A stretch of DNA of 64,000 nucleotides from Pelagibius sp. (GCA_028280305.1 JANQMC010000002.1:1-64000), one strand, 5' to 3'; counted from the stretch's first letter, positions 23,498-33,120 are shown. Numbers and translations are program-made. The notes: generated by a model not told the origin, from the letters alone.

Positions 23498-24475
23498 CTA
23501 GGCCGCCTGCTCGGTCTTGCAGGCGTGGCAGATCGCCTCGATATGGCGATGGTCGGTGCCGCAGCAGCCACCCAGCACCGTCATCTGCGCCATAAGGTCG
23601 CGCAGGCCGCGATACTGCTGGCCCAGTTCCTGCGGATTGCCGTCGTCCAGTTCCTCCGCCTCGTCCAACTCGGCATGGCTGAGACGTGAGGCGTTGGCGC
23701 GCAGGCCCTTGATCCGCTTCACCCAGGACTCTCCTGCGCTCAGGCTGTCCTCGAAGTGGGAAGGATGAGCGCAGTTGATCATGAAGTAGGCAGGGCCGTT
23801 CTGGGTCGCCGCATCCACTGCCTCGATCGCCTCGTGAAGGCTCTGCCCGGAAGGCAGGCGTCCGTCGGTCTCCACAGTGAAAGAGATCACCACCGGCATC
23901 CCCTCGGCCTGGGCCGCGCGGGTCAACCCGATCGCCTCCTCGACGTATGTCATGGTGATGGCCGTCACCATATCCGCTTCGCTCTCGGCGAAGGCGGCGA
24001 CCTGCTTGCGATGATAGGCTTCCGCCTCCAGCGCGGTCATCATCTCGCCCGGGTCGTAGCCGTCGCCGCGCGGGCCCACACAGCCGCTGATCACCATGGA
24101 TGTGGCTGCGGTCTCCATCTCCTCGCGCAGAGCCGCCAGGAAAGTGATGGAGTCCTTGTTCACCTGAGCCATGTCGGACTCGGAATAGCCGAGCTTGGCG
24201 CCCCAATCTATGGACGCGCGCCAGGTCGGGCTTTCAAATACGAAGCCGAGGCCGTTCGCCTTGGCGATGCCGGCATGGCGGGTGAAGTAGCGGCGCAGGG
24301 CATCGCGGCCCTCGCGTTTGTTCATCAGGTCGAAGGCGGCGAAGTAAGGCAGTTCAAAACCGTCATGGAAGATCAGCGTCGTTTCGATGCCGCCGTCGGT
24401 CAGGAACAAGCCGCCCCCCAACTGTGGCAGTTGACCACGGTACTTCGCGGAGCGCGGGGTTTGAGTCTCTGTCAT
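23498..24475 (-). CDS. Homocysteine S-methyltransferase family protein
   Basis: A 325-residue zinc-dependent methyltransferase of the MmuM/BHMT family. The family pattern begins FLTDGGIETTLI. The zinc cysteines are in MINCAHPSHF and the adjacent pair in GGCCGTDHRHIEAI near the C-terminus. These enzymes transfer a methyl group from S-methylmethionine, a betaine or a similar donor to homocysteine, making methionine. The donor cannot be read here. It heads a two-gene unit with the alpha/beta hydrolase and is followed by metY, which supplies homocysteine. A 16-base inverted repeat 25 bases upstream may be its operator. Confidence 0.85.
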   Translation of the reverse strand: MTETQTPRSAKYRGQLPQLGGGLFLTDGGIETTLIFHDGFELPYFAAFDLMNKREGRDALRRYFTRHAGIAKANGLGFVFESPTWRASIDWGAKLGYSESDMAQVNKDSITFLAALREEMETAATSMVISGCVGPRGDGYDPGEMMTALEAEAYHRKQVAAFAESEADMVTAITMTYVEEAIGLTRAAQAEGMPVVISFTVETDGRLPSGQSLHEAIEAVDAATQNGPAYFMINCAHPSHFEDSLSAGESWVKRIKGLRANASRLSHAELDEAEELDDGNPQELGQQYRGLRDLMAQMTVLGGCCGTDHRHIEAICHACKTEQAA

Positions 24476-24499
24476 GGTGCCTTCCCAAATCCATAAACC

Positions 24500-24515
24500 G
24501 CAGGTTCAGACCTGC
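24500..24515. promoter_or_regulatory. Palindrome upstream of the homocysteine methyltransferase gene
   Basis: GCAGGT-TCAG-ACCTGC, a perfect 6-bp inverted repeat, 25-40 bases before the start codon at 24475. It could be a repressor operator or a short leader hairpin. No match to a known methionine regulator box was evident. Confidence 0.35.
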
Positions 24516-24667
24516 AATGGTGCGGGAGGCTAAGACTTGTCTATTTCCCGATGATTTCGCGCATTTGAAACAAAGGAAAAGAACCGCCGCCTAGGTGAAA
24601 CACGCGCGGAACCCAGTGGTGCTCTACGGTTGCGGTTGTTTGAGGCCTTGCCGACCTTGGGATGCGC

Positions 24668-25153
24668 CTAGGTTAACCGCTCATCCTCGCGGGCCACGAC
24701 GAAGAGCAAGCGGTCGATGCCGCCGTCATCGTCGGTAAAGGCGAATACGCCGCGGAACACGCGAACGAACTCACGGCCTTCACAGGGCAGGGGGGTGTGG
24801 GAGAACAGCGGGCCGGAACCGGCCATCACCTGAGCAATCTCTGCCTGACGTTCGGCCACCGCCTGGGTCGAGAGGTTCTCGCCGAAGACTTTATCTTGGT
24901 ATGTCTGGCCGAAAAGCTCGGTACAACCCGTACCGCAGATTGCGTAACACCAGGACCGCGCCAGCGCCGGATCGGCAGCGGTGTCGCGCTTCAGCAGCAG
25001 CACCCAGGGCAGAACATCCTTGTGCTCAGCCGGATCGAAGACAGACCAGGGCAGCGCCGTCCTGCCGTTGGCCGCCAAGGTCCAGAAGGCGGCGAAAACC
25101 GCCACGGGATGGGCCTTCGGCAGGTCCAATACACTGATCTGTTTCAAGGGCAT
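24668..25153 (-). CDS. PAS domain-containing protein (PAS_5 type)
   Basis: A 161-residue protein resembling the PAS_5 family common in Alphaproteobacteria: a conserved LPWSVFDPAEHKDVLPWVLLL segment (about 34-54) is followed by the GTGCTELFGQ core and a C-terminal FRGVFAF strand. The family has no output domain and no settled function; it is thought to sense a small ligand. It starts at ATG 25153 and stands alone, about 200 bases downstream of the CbiX gene on the same strand. No hydrophobic segments. Confidence 0.65.
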   Translation of the reverse strand: MPLKQISVLDLPKAHPVAVFAAFWTLAANGRTALPWSVFDPAEHKDVLPWVLLLKRDTAADPALARSWCYAICGTGCTELFGQTYQDKVFGENLSTQAVAERQAEIAQVMAGSGPLFSHTPLPCEGREFVRVFRGVFAFTDDDGGIDRLLFVVAREDERLT

Positions 25154-25352
25154 TCTAAATCAATCTGGAGTTGCTTTGCATACTGGAATGTGATGCCCGA
25201 TAGTAAATATTTCATGAAAGGCAAAACGCCGCCCAAGGAGAGAATTCCCAGGCAACGCCCATCCAACGCAAAGCAAAGGCAAGATCCAACGGTCGGGCAC
25301 TGGCGGTCGCCTTACCGTCCTTTGACAAGGAATATCGGTCGAGAAAAGCCGG

Positions 25353-26144
25353 TCAGCCCATGTCCAGCCCGGACATTCGGCTGCGCATCAGCGCAGCGGC
25401 AACGACTTGCGCGGTTCCCGGCCGCAGGCCGATGGGATCGAGCAACGGGCCGGAAAAGGCGGCACTGGCCAGAGCCTGCGGCAGGTCGACTTCGACATGG
25501 CCGGCGCGACCGGCAAAAAGCGGCAGACAAAGCGCCGGCCCTTCGATCCGCGCTGCCTCGGCAAGAAACGGCTGTTCGTCGATGAAGCCGAGGTGAACAT
25601 CTCGAAACAAGCCGGCCGCCTTGATCGATTCCGCAACTCTTTCGGCGGCTTTCCGCGGCCTTGCGTCGGTCGGCGATCCATGGGCGGCCAGCAGCACCCT
25701 TGTTTCCCGCAGCGGCCAGCCTTCACGCTGGGCTGCCTGGTGCAGTTCTTCAAGACAGACTGCCGGCAGCACCGGATCGAGACCGAGAGGCGGCAACACC
25801 TGATATTCGCCCTCCCGGATCTCGCGGAGCCGCTGCGGTAGCTTGCTGCGAACAAACCAGCCATCGGCCATGAAAAACGGATAGATCAGCGGCTGCCCGT
25901 CGGAGAGGCCGTCCAACGCCGTCGCCAACCTGCCCTCGGCGGCAAGGGTCGCACCACGGATCTTCCAACCGGGCAGCCGGTCGGCCACCCGACGCGCCAG
26001 GGCTTGCACCGCCGCCTCCGGCCCCTCCGGCACCGAAGGGGAGCCGTGCGAGACGATCACCGCCGAAGGACAGGCACCGGCAAGGGGCGCCGGTGCGCCT
26101 TTAATGGCTGGTGCCGTCCGAGAAAGTAATCTTGTTCCAGACAT
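25353..26144 (-). CDS. CbiX/SirB-type chelatase family protein
   Basis: A 263-residue protein with two CbiX-like half-domains, each beginning with the chelatase His-Gly-Ser: VIVSHGSP at about 29-36 and LLAAHGSP at about 149-156. The family inserts iron or cobalt into sirohydrochlorin. It overlaps the end of nirN by 44 bases and has its own ribosome site (AGGAAAG six bases before ATG 26144), so it is the last gene of the heme d1 operon. Siroheme is the precursor of heme d1, so it probably supplies the iron-insertion step between NirE and the NirDLGH decarboxylase. That role is inference from position. Confidence 0.75.
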   Translation of the reverse strand: MSGTRLLSRTAPAIKGAPAPLAGACPSAVIVSHGSPSVPEGPEAAVQALARRVADRLPGWKIRGATLAAEGRLATALDGLSDGQPLIYPFFMADGWFVRSKLPQRLREIREGEYQVLPPLGLDPVLPAVCLEELHQAAQREGWPLRETRVLLAAHGSPTDARPRKAAERVAESIKAAGLFRDVHLGFIDEQPFLAEAARIEGPALCLPLFAGRAGHVEVDLPQALASAAFSGPLLDPIGLRPGTAQVVAAALMRSRMSGLDMG

Positions 26145-27660
26145 TGTACTTTCCTGAAGGCTTACGCATCGGCAGGCGGTTTACTTCCTCCAGTGTGGCG
26201 GCGTCGTAGACGATTACCGCCCCCTCCTCCTCCCAGACACTGACCAAGGCATGGCGGCCGCTGCGATCGAACTCGACGTGGGCAACGGTGGCGCCGGGGA
26301 CGGGGCGGAGCGTCTTCACGATTTCCAGCGACTCCTTGTCAATGACATGGACCGCGTCCCGATTGGGACCGAAGAAAACGTCGGCCCAGACGTGATCGGC
26401 ATTCTCGTGGCTGCGGAGGAAAAAGCCCGGACCCAGAGTCTCGATGGTTTCCACCACCTGCCAGTCCTCGATGTCGATGACTGACAACCGCGCCTCCTTC
26501 AGGTGCGGCGTCGCCATCACCCGGCGTCCTTGGTTGAACCAGGAGATGCCCGAGCCAAGGTGCGGCAGCCCCGGCAGGGGCAGTTCGGCGATCTCGCGGC
26601 CGACATGCAGATTGACCACCACGCCCCGCGCACCGTCGCGCGAAGCACCGATCAGATGCCGGTAGTCGGGCGTAAAGAAAAAGTCATCGATCGGCTCGCT
26701 GACCTCGATCCGCCGCAGGGCAAAGAGGCCTTCGGAAGACGGCAGAGCTTCGACCATGCCCTTCTCATAACTGTGAACCTTGCCCTCGTAGACCGGCTCG
26801 GCTTCCGGATCGGTGGCGATCTCCCAGATCTCCGGCGCGTCTTTCAGCGCCAGTATGAAGCTGTCGCGCTGAGGTGCCTGATAAACGGCTGACACGCGCG
26901 AGGCCGCGCCGTCATTTGCCGCGACGTCGAAGACCCGTTCGACCGAGAGGTCATCGGTCGAGAGGATGGTCAGCGTCCGAGGCAGGTAATTGGCGACCGC
27001 CAGGTACCGGCCGTTTTTGGAGATCGCGATGTTGCGGCTGTTCAGCCCGGCCCGGATCCGCCCGATCTCGGCCAGACTCCAGAGATCGTACTTCTGCACC
27101 CAACCGTCACGCGACATGATGAAAACGAAGCGCCCCTCGGGCGTGAATTTCGGCCCGCCATGCACGGCAAAAGGTGTCGGGAAGCGATCCATGACGGTGA
27201 AGCGGTCGCCATCGAGAACGGAGACGTGGTGATCGCCGGTTTCGACCACCAGGAAAACGTTCATGGGATCGGCATCGAAGACCGGCGCCGCAACAGGCTG
27301 ATAGTCCGGGTCGACGGTGCGGCTCTCCGCGATCTGTTCAGGGCCCCAGGCGGGGGTTTCGCTCAGCGGCACCTTTACGTAATCGATGATCGCGGCGATT
27401 TCTTCTGCGCCCAGCGTCTCCCCAAAGGCCGGCATCTGGGTCGCCGCCCGGCCCTTGCCGATCACCGTTGCAAGTTTCGGCCCGCGCAACCGCTTCAGGG
27501 TTTCCGGGATCAGGGCCGGCCCCGTCCCGCCCAGGCGGTCCATGCCGTGACAGGCGGCACAGTGTTCGCGGTAAAGCTCTTCCGCAGGCGGCACCGGGTC
27601 CGCCGCCCCCAGACCTGCGAAGAAAATCAACGCGCTAGAGAAAGCGATGAAGCGGATCAT
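26101..27660 (-). CDS. nirN: NirN, c-type cytochrome with d1-binding propeller
   Basis: A 519-residue periplasmic protein. It has a signal peptide (1-20), one c-heme motif CAACH at about 34-38 and, from about residue 125, an eight-bladed d1-type beta-propeller related to NirS. NirN oxidises dihydro-heme d1 to heme d1, the last step of the cofactor pathway, passing electrons through its c-heme. The cytochrome domain also carries methionine candidates (QMPAFGE) for the distal ligand. Its start overlaps the end of nirJ by 26 bases, and the CbiX gene overlaps its end. Distinguished from NirS by the shorter cytochrome arm and by its place at the operon end. Confidence 0.9.
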   Translation of the reverse strand: MIRFIAFSSALIFFAGLGAADPVPPAEELYREHCAACHGMDRLGGTGPALIPETLKRLRGPKLATVIGKGRAATQMPAFGETLGAEEIAAIIDYVKVPLSETPAWGPEQIAESRTVDPDYQPVAAPVFDADPMNVFLVVETGDHHVSVLDGDRFTVMDRFPTPFAVHGGPKFTPEGRFVFIMSRDGWVQKYDLWSLAEIGRIRAGLNSRNIAISKNGRYLAVANYLPRTLTILSTDDLSVERVFDVAANDGAASRVSAVYQAPQRDSFILALKDAPEIWEIATDPEAEPVYEGKVHSYEKGMVEALPSSEGLFALRRIEVSEPIDDFFFTPDYRHLIGASRDGARGVVVNLHVGREIAELPLPGLPHLGSGISWFNQGRRVMATPHLKEARLSVIDIEDWQVVETIETLGPGFFLRSHENADHVWADVFFGPNRDAVHVIDKESLEIVKTLRPVPGATVAHVEFDRSGRHALVSVWEEEGAVIVYDAATLEEVNRLPMRKPSGKYNVWNKITFSDGTSH

Positions 27661-28843
27661 GGCTTTTTCCCAGGAAAGGGGTCACCGTCAGGCGATCACC
27701 GCTTGCGACACCGATCTCGGAATCGCTCATGTAACAGGCCGGATCCTCGGCCCAGGGGTCGCCGGTCAGTTGCAGGGCGCGGATACGGGTGTTGCCGCCG
27801 CAGACATCCTTGTAGATGCAGGCACCGCAGCGCCCCTTCAGCGGACGCGGCCGGCGGCGAAGCTGGGCCAGCATCGGGTCCCGACCGGTCCAGAGCTCGG
27901 AGAACTTACGCTCCTTGACGCTGCCGATGGTGTAGTCCGACCAGTAGGTGTCCGGATGCACACGGCCCTGCGGGTCGATGTTGGCGACACCGACACCGGA
28001 GGCATTACCGCCCCAGGCCGCCAAGTGCCTGCGCAGATGCGCGACTTTGTCGGCCGAGAAGTTCTCCTCCACCCAACGCAGAAAGTAGACGGCATCGGCA
28101 TCGTTGTTGCCGGTGACGATATCGATCGGCATGTCCTCGGCTTCCGCGATCCAGGCCCGATCGATCAGAACATCCATGGCGTGCCGTGAGCGATGCCAGC
28201 TGGCATCAGCGCCCCGGTGCTTGTCTCCGCGCCCGGCATAGACCAGGTGCGACAGGTAGAACTTGTCGACGCCCTCGTCATCGGCCAAAGCCAGCAGGTC
28301 GCGCAGTTGGTGGGCGTTATCCTGCGTAAGGGTGAAGCGGAGACCGACCTTGATGCCGCGCTTCTTGCAGTCGCGGACCCCCGCAAGCCCCTGATCGAAC
28401 GCCCCCTCGCGGCCACGGAACCAGTCGTTGGTTTTGCCGATGCCGTCCAGGCTGATGCCGACATAGTCGAAACCGATCTCGGCCACGCGGTCTGCCTGCT
28501 CACCGATAATCTTTGTCCCGTTGCTCGACAATGCCAGATACATGCCCATTTCCCGAGCCCGCGCGGCAATCTGAAACAGATCGGCCCGGTCGAGCGGCTC
28601 TCCCCCCGAAAGAATCAGGGCGGGAATGTTGAAGCTTCCAAGGTCTTCCAGCACCGCCATCGCCTGTTCATGGCTCAGCTCTCCCGGAAAATCCCGGTCG
28701 GCGGAGACGGAGTAACAATGCCGGCACCGCAGGTTGCAGCGCCGCGTCAAATTCCAGATCACCACCGGCTTAACGGGATGACGCTTCGGACGCAGAGGCG
28801 TCGGCGCAACGAGCTGGCGCATGTAATGGGACAGGCGAAACAT
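27635..28843 (-). CDS. nirJ: NirJ, radical SAM enzyme of heme d1 synthesis
   Basis: A 402-residue radical SAM protein. The cluster motif C-x3-C-x2-C is at C36, C40 and C43 ([11 protein letters not shown]). A C-terminal SPASM-like cysteine region reads [12 protein letters not shown], followed by a further cysteine near ACYMSD. NirJ converts didecarboxysiroheme to the dioxo intermediate of heme d1 by removing two propionate side chains. Its start ATG shares one base with the nirH stop (TGATG), showing coupling. No signal peptide: a cytoplasmic enzyme, as expected. Confidence 0.92.
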   Translation of the reverse strand: MFRLSHYMRQLVAPTPLRPKRHPVKPVVIWNLTRRCNLRCRHCYSVSADRDFPGELSHEQAMAVLEDLGSFNIPALILSGGEPLDRADLFQIAARAREMGMYLALSSNGTKIIGEQADRVAEIGFDYVGISLDGIGKTNDWFRGREGAFDQGLAGVRDCKKRGIKVGLRFTLTQDNAHQLRDLLALADDEGVDKFYLSHLVYAGRGDKHRGADASWHRSRHAMDVLIDRAWIAEAEDMPIDIVTGNNDADAVYFLRWVEENFSADKVAHLRRHLAAWGGNASGVGVANIDPQGRVHPDTYWSDYTIGSVKERKFSELWTGRDPMLAQLRRRPRPLKGRCGACIYKDVCGGNTRIRALQLTGDPWAEDPACYMSDSEIGVASGDRLTVTPFLGKSHDPLHRFL

Positions 28844-29334
28844 CAGCGCCCTCCTTTCCGGGTCAACCGCAAACCGGTCTTCTTCAAAATCCTTATCGAG
28901 TAGAGAACATCGCTGTCGCGACAGGCATCGCCGAGCAGCGCTGCGATCCCGGCGCGCTTTTCCTCAACCTCATCTCGATCGGCGCCATGGACCATGGCGA
29001 AGAGGTTGTAGGGCCAGAGCGGCAGGGCGCGCGGCCGCAGGTAGCAATGGGATACGCAATCCAGGGCACCAACGGCTGCTCCAAGGCGACTGGCCTCGGC
29101 GTCCGCCACGTCCCAGACCGTCATCCCGTTCGCAACCATGCCCAGGGCATAATGATTGGGTGCGACGCCGATCCGCCGAACGACTCCGCGCGCCTGCAGC
29201 GCCGCCAGACGGCCGATCACCTCGCCCTCTTCAAGGCCAAGACTCGCGGCGATCTCCGCATAAGGTGCGGGAGTCAGGGGCAGACCCGACTGGGTTGCCT
29301 CGATGATCCGGCGGTCGTTGGCCGATATGCTCAT
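28843..29334 (-). CDS. nirH: NirH, siroheme decarboxylase subunit
   Basis: A 163-residue Lrp/AsnC-like protein with an N-terminal winged helix ([23 protein letters not shown]) and a C-terminal alpha/beta domain containing VWDVADAEA and [11 protein letters not shown]. Members of the NirD/L/G/H set do not act as regulators; together they decarboxylate siroheme to 12,18-didecarboxysiroheme. It is called nirH because it is the fourth of this family in the operon order D-L-G-H just before nirJ, the Paracoccus arrangement. It overlaps nirG by four bases and nirJ by one. Confidence 0.85.
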   Translation of the reverse strand: MSISANDRRIIEATQSGLPLTPAPYAEIAASLGLEEGEVIGRLAALQARGVVRRIGVAPNHYALGMVANGMTVWDVADAEASRLGAAVGALDCVSHCYLRPRALPLWPYNLFAMVHGADRDEVEEKRAGIAALLGDACRDSDVLYSIRILKKTGLRLTRKGGR

Positions 29335-29795
29335 GCCACCACCCTGAAGCCGATGAAGAACTCTTCCTCTTTCGGAAACCGAAAGACGGCAAGCCCGGTA
29401 TCCGCTTCGATGGCACAGGCGGCTGCTTCAATTTCCCCCGGCGTCTCGGTCGCCAGCACGAACCACATGTTCAAGGCGTGCGCACGCTCATAGTTATGCG
29501 CGACTTCAGCATGGGCATTGACCTTGGCCGCGACCGCATCGAATTCGGCGCCCGGCACGGCCATCGCGCAAAGACAAAAGGCGCCCCCCATGGCCGCCGC
29601 GTCGAAAAAAGGCCCGAAACGGGTAATGGCACCTATCTCGCGCAACATCCCGAGCCGGGCGATGAGCCCATTCTCACTGAGGCCGAGACGCTTGGCCGCC
29701 TCGGCATAAGGCCTCGAAGAAAGCGGGAAGCCTTCCTGCAGCAGATTGATGATCTGCCGGTCTGTCGCATCAAGTTTGAGCGGCTGTCTTCTCAT
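29331..29795 (-). CDS. nirG: NirG, siroheme decarboxylase subunit
   Basis: A 154-residue Lrp/AsnC-like protein, paralogous to NirH and NirDL. N-terminal segment DRQIINLLQEGFPLSSRPYAEAAKRLG, then ARLGMLREIGAITRFGPFFDAAAMGG and a C-terminal alpha/beta ligand domain (MWFVLATET). It contributes to siroheme decarboxylation in heme d1 synthesis. The frame is open 59 codons earlier, but ATG at 29795 overlaps the nirDL stop as ATGA and coincides with family homology, so the short start is used. Confidence 0.85.
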   Translation of the reverse strand: MRRQPLKLDATDRQIINLLQEGFPLSSRPYAEAAKRLGLSENGLIARLGMLREIGAITRFGPFFDAAAMGGAFCLCAMAVPGAEFDAVAAKVNAHAEVAHNYERAHALNMWFVLATETPGEIEAAACAIEADTGLAVFRFPKEEEFFIGFRVVA

Positions 29796-30802
29796 GCGGC
29801 GGCTCCACTGGACGAGGCACCCCCGTTCGACGAGCTGACGAGGGCGCCGGTCTGCTTGAAACAACGGATACTGAAGAGCACCTGATGGGGAACTTCGGAC
29901 AAGCCCACCTCGGCACAGGCACGGTCCAGCACCTCCATGGCTTCGGCGCGGCTGCGCGCGTGGATCATGCAATAGAGCGTGTAGGGCCAGACGCCCGGCA
30001 CCGGGCGGCGCTGATAACAGAGAGTGACGCCACGCACCGCGGTTAGAGCGGGGCCGACGCGATCGATGTCTTCCTCCCGCAGCTCCCAGACCACCATGGC
30101 GTTGGAGCGCCAGCCGAGTGCCCGGTGGCGCACGATGACGCCGATCCGCGATAGAATTCCGGCCGCCGAAAGAGCGGCGATGCGCGAGAGGATTTCAGAT
30201 TCCGGGCGCTCCAGCGCGGCGCTGAGCTCCGCATAGGGGCGCGAAACCAACGGCAAGCCATTGGAGAGCGCCTGCATGATCGGCCGGTCTTCGGGCAGCA
30301 GGACCCCGGCATCCACGGATTTGCGCGTTGTCGGCAGCCGGCCCGTTCCGTCCAGCGAGAACCCAAGATTGACGTTGAAAGGACGCAGCAGCGGCAGGTC
30401 GAGGACCTCCAGCCCGGTGTGCCGTCTGATGCGGTCCAGGGTCGCGTCGACATGGGCCCGGTCGGGGCCGGTGGCCACGAACCAGATGTTCCACTTGTTC
30501 TCGCGGAGATAGGAATGGTTCACGCCCGGCTCTGCGCCGATAGTCGCGGCCACGTCGTCGATCTGTAAATCCGGCACCGCCACGGCGGCCAGCGTGCTGG
30601 CCCCTGCGGTGTTGGGCCGGCAGGTTGCCCCGATACGGCTGATCGCCCCGGCCATGGAAAGTCGGCGCAGACGGTCGAGAACCTCCTCCTCGGCAAGGTC
30701 CAACTGTTGACCGATCACCTCAAAGGGACGCGGCACCAGGGGAAAACCGCGTTGCCAGCCGTCCAGCAGGGCGTGGTCGATGGGATCAAGGACCGGGCTC
30801 AT
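29792..30802 (-). CDS. nirDL: NirDL fused siroheme decarboxylase subunits
   Basis: A 336-residue protein made of two Lrp/AsnC-like units in tandem. The first (about 1-150) has LLDGWQRGFPLVPRPFEVIG and the ISRIGATCRPNTAG turn. The second (about 170-325) has IMQALSNGLPLVSRPYAELSAAL, LSRIGVIVRH and GVWPYTLYCMIHA. In some denitrifiers nirD and nirL are separate genes; here they are fused as in Paracoccus. With NirG and NirH it forms the enzyme that removes two acetate carboxyls from siroheme. It starts two bases after the nirF stop. Confidence 0.9.
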   Translation of the reverse strand: MSPVLDPIDHALLDGWQRGFPLVPRPFEVIGQQLDLAEEEVLDRLRRLSMAGAISRIGATCRPNTAGASTLAAVAVPDLQIDDVAATIGAEPGVNHSYLRENKWNIWFVATGPDRAHVDATLDRIRRHTGLEVLDLPLLRPFNVNLGFSLDGTGRLPTTRKSVDAGVLLPEDRPIMQALSNGLPLVSRPYAELSAALERPESEILSRIAALSAAGILSRIGVIVRHRALGWRSNAMVVWELREEDIDRVGPALTAVRGVTLCYQRRPVPGVWPYTLYCMIHARSRAEAMEVLDRACAEVGLSEVPHQVLFSIRCFKQTGALVSSSNGGASSSGAAA

Positions 30803-30804
30803 GG

Positions 30805-31974
30805 CTAGAGTCCCGTCCGGTGGGCACGCGCGGTGAAGAATATGCCGGAGGGGGTCTCCGCGGCGATCTCCCCCAGCTTCTCAAAGTTTTGGGTGTCGTA
30901 GATATCGATCCGGCCGGCATCGCGCACCGAGACCCAGACTTCGTGGCCGCGCGACGTGAATTCCATGTGCAGCACGGCGGGGCCCGGCTGCAAAGTGTGG
31001 ATCACCTCGCCCGAGGGCGTATCGATCACCTGAACCGTGTCGTTCAAGGGGTGGGCGAAGTTCACCCAGACCTGGCGCCCGTCGGGCCGGGCGACGGCGA
31101 AGACCGGTTGGCCATGGGTTTTGGTGCGGCCAGCCTCTTCCAGGCTGCGTGCATCGACCCAGAGCACCTCATGATGGCCGACAGCGGGCAGAACAAAGCG
31201 GTCGCCGGCGAGCGCCCAGCCCTCCAGATGCGGCATCTTATAGACCGGCAGTGGTTCTTGGCCGCGCCCGTAGCCCGCGAGGATGCGCTTGGGGATCGGC
31301 GGCGATTGCCAGAGATCCAGCGCCGTCAAACCGTCCTCACCGAAGAGCCCGGCGATGTAATGACGCCCATCGGCAGTGATCAGCGCGTCGTAAGGATTCT
31401 TGCCGATGCCTTCGATCCGGGTGATCTGAGGTTGGTCGCCCGAGAAATCCGCAATCCAGGTTTCGCCTGCATCCCAGAGAGTGAAGACGAAGAGGCGCCC
31501 GGGGGCATCCACCAGCCCAATGGTCTTGGACCCGGTCGAAATGTCCGCCACCATTTCCATTGTGCCGGCATCGAAAACCCTGACGCCGCCCGGTTCATAA
31601 TTGGAGACCGCCACCAGCGCGCCGTCGTCGGAGATCGCCCCGCCGATCGCATTCCCCGCCTGCAGAACCCGGGCCGCGATCGTCTGGGTCAGAAGGTCGA
31701 CCTTGCTGAGCCCGCCGTCGCGTCCGAAAACAAAGGCGAAGCGCTGATCCGGTGAAAAGACCACCGATGCATGAGAAAGATCGCCCAGGCCTTTGACGCG
31801 GCCGATTGCGGCGTGCTCGGATTGATCGACGATCAGCAGGGAGCCGGAGCCGCGCTCAATCACCACGCCCAGGTCGCCGGTGGCGCGCAGGGCCGTATCG
31901 GCCAGCACTGTGTTGAACCAGACGGTAAAGCAGATCGTCACAAACAGCAGGCCGCCGGCGACAAAGCGGGTCAT
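30805..31974 (-). CDS. nirF: NirF, d1-propeller protein of heme d1 synthesis
   Basis: A 389-residue d1-type beta-propeller without a c-heme motif. The N-terminal hydrophobic segment (FVAGGLLFVTICFTVWFNTVLA) is a signal or anchor that places it in the periplasm. Blade patterns such as HASVVFSPDQRFAFVFGRDGGLSKVDLL resemble NirN and NirS. NirF is required for a late step of heme d1 formation and binds the dihydro-heme d1 intermediate. The start at 31974 overlaps the nirC stop as ATGA; the 23 codons before it in frame belong to nirC sequence. Confidence 0.9.
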   Translation of the reverse strand: MTRFVAGGLLFVTICFTVWFNTVLADTALRATGDLGVVIERGSGSLLIVDQSEHAAIGRVKGLGDLSHASVVFSPDQRFAFVFGRDGGLSKVDLLTQTIAARVLQAGNAIGGAISDDGALVAVSNYEPGGVRVFDAGTMEMVADISTGSKTIGLVDAPGRLFVFTLWDAGETWIADFSGDQPQITRIEGIGKNPYDALITADGRHYIAGLFGEDGLTALDLWQSPPIPKRILAGYGRGQEPLPVYKMPHLEGWALAGDRFVLPAVGHHEVLWVDARSLEEAGRTKTHGQPVFAVARPDGRQVWVNFAHPLNDTVQVIDTPSGEVIHTLQPGPAVLHMEFTSRGHEVWVSVRDAGRIDIYDTQNFEKLGEIAAETPSGIFFTARAHRTGL

Positions 31975-32297
31975 GGGGCTTCTCCCTTCAACAGGAACTC
32001 GGCAATCCATTGGGCCTCGGCTTCGCTCAGCAGTGGGTGCCAAGGCGGCATCGGCGTACCGGGCACGCCGTGGAGAACGATATGAGCCAGGCTCGCCGGC
32101 GGCGTGCCCGCCAGCGTCGCGGCACGGATGTCGGGCCCGAGCCCGCCCTTGAGTGTCAGACCGTGACAGGACCCGCAGTCCTGCAGCACCAGACGCTCCA
32201 ACTCCGCAGCGCGCCCGGGCGGCAGATCAACCGCCGCCGCCGGTAGGCTGCCCAACAGCAGAACCGCCAGCATGGGGATTTTCAGTGCGCTAGGCAT
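31971..32297 (-). CDS. nirC: NirC, small periplasmic c-type cytochrome
   Basis: A 108-residue monoheme cytochrome c of the c55X kind. Signal peptide at about 5-22 (LKIPMLAVLLLGSLPAAAV), heme motif CGSCH at about 41-45, and a methionine ligand candidate in PGTPMPPW. NirC donates electrons to NirS and in vitro to the heme d1 maturation proteins. The start at 32297 overlaps the nirE stop by eight bases. The 61 in-frame codons upstream are nirE sequence in another frame. Confidence 0.88.
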   Translation of the reverse strand: MPSALKIPMLAVLLLGSLPAAAVDLPPGRAAELERLVLQDCGSCHGLTLKGGLGPDIRAATLAGTPPASLAHIVLHGVPGTPMPPWHPLLSEAEAQWIAEFLLKGEAP

Positions 32298-33081
32298 AGA
32301 CGGCTTCCCGCAAAGGCCGGGTCGCCAGCATCGCCAGCACTTCGGCGGGGCAACTCTGGTAGAGCGATACGACCCGACCGATGACGAAGAGAACCGGTCC
32401 GAAGAACTGGGCCGCCGAGGCTTCGTCCGCAATCCTGTCGAGGCGGGAAACCAAGCGGCGTTCGCGCGGCGTCGTCCCACTGGCCACCGCCAGGACCGGC
32501 AGCGATTCGGGCATGCCCTGGCCGATCAGTCTTGTGGCAATCTCGGCGATGTTTGCGGCCCCCATGTAGACGACCAGGGTGGTGTCGGGGTCGGCAAGGC
32601 CCGACCAATCCAGATCAAGCGGCTGATCGTCCCGGCAATGACCGGTGACCAGACGCAGGCCGTTGGCGAGGCCGCGATGGGTCAGCGGCACCCCTGTCGC
32701 CGCCGCCACACCCTGGGCTGCGGTGATGCCGGGGGCGATCTCGACAGGAATGCCGGCCGCGTTCAAGGCCGCAACCTCTTCGGAACCGCGCCCGAAGACC
32801 AGAGGGTCGCCGCCCTTCAAGCGCACCACCGTCAGTCCGTCGAGCGCGAGTTCGACCAGGATATCGTTGATGCGTTCCTGAGGAACCGGATGAGCCTTGG
32901 GTGCCTTGCCGACCGGGACCCTGCGCGCCAAAGGCGGCGCCAGCGCCAGGATTTCCGGCGAAACCAGCCGATCATAGACGACCGCCTGGGCGCGTTTGAG
33001 CATCCGCAAGGCTTTCAGTGTCAGAAGTTCAAGGTCGCCGGGCCCGGCGCCAACCAGAAATACCTGTCCCGGCTTTCTCAT
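32290..33081 (-). CDS. nirE: NirE, uroporphyrinogen-III C-methyltransferase
   Basis: A 263-residue SUMT (CobA-type) enzyme. Motifs are VFLVGAGPGDLELLTLKA near the N-terminus, YDRLVSPEIL, VVRLKGGDPLVFGRG and GITAAQGVAAATGVPLTHR. It methylates uroporphyrinogen III twice to precorrin-2, the entry to heme d1. It lacks the dehydrogenase/chelatase part of CysG, so oxidation and iron insertion must come from other proteins, possibly the CbiX-like protein at the operon end. Start at ATG 33081 after AGGGAGAA; the in-frame GTG six codons earlier sits on that site. A stem-loop separates it from nirS. Confidence 0.92.
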   Translation of the reverse strand: MRKPGQVFLVGAGPGDLELLTLKALRMLKRAQAVVYDRLVSPEILALAPPLARRVPVGKAPKAHPVPQERINDILVELALDGLTVVRLKGGDPLVFGRGSEEVAALNAAGIPVEIAPGITAAQGVAAATGVPLTHRGLANGLRLVTGHCRDDQPLDLDWSGLADPDTTLVVYMGAANIAEIATRLIGQGMPESLPVLAVASGTTPRERRLVSRLDRIADEASAAQFFGPVLFVIGRVVSLYQSCPAEVLAMLATRPLREAVYA

Positions 33082-33120
33082 GGCGTTCTCCCTGATCACG
33101 TTTGGCGCTAGAAGTTGGGC

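Noticed and set aside
24476-24667. SAM or SAH riboswitch before the homocysteine methyltransferase gene
   Set aside because: Only a short palindrome was found; none of the conserved strands of the known classes could be recognised by eye.
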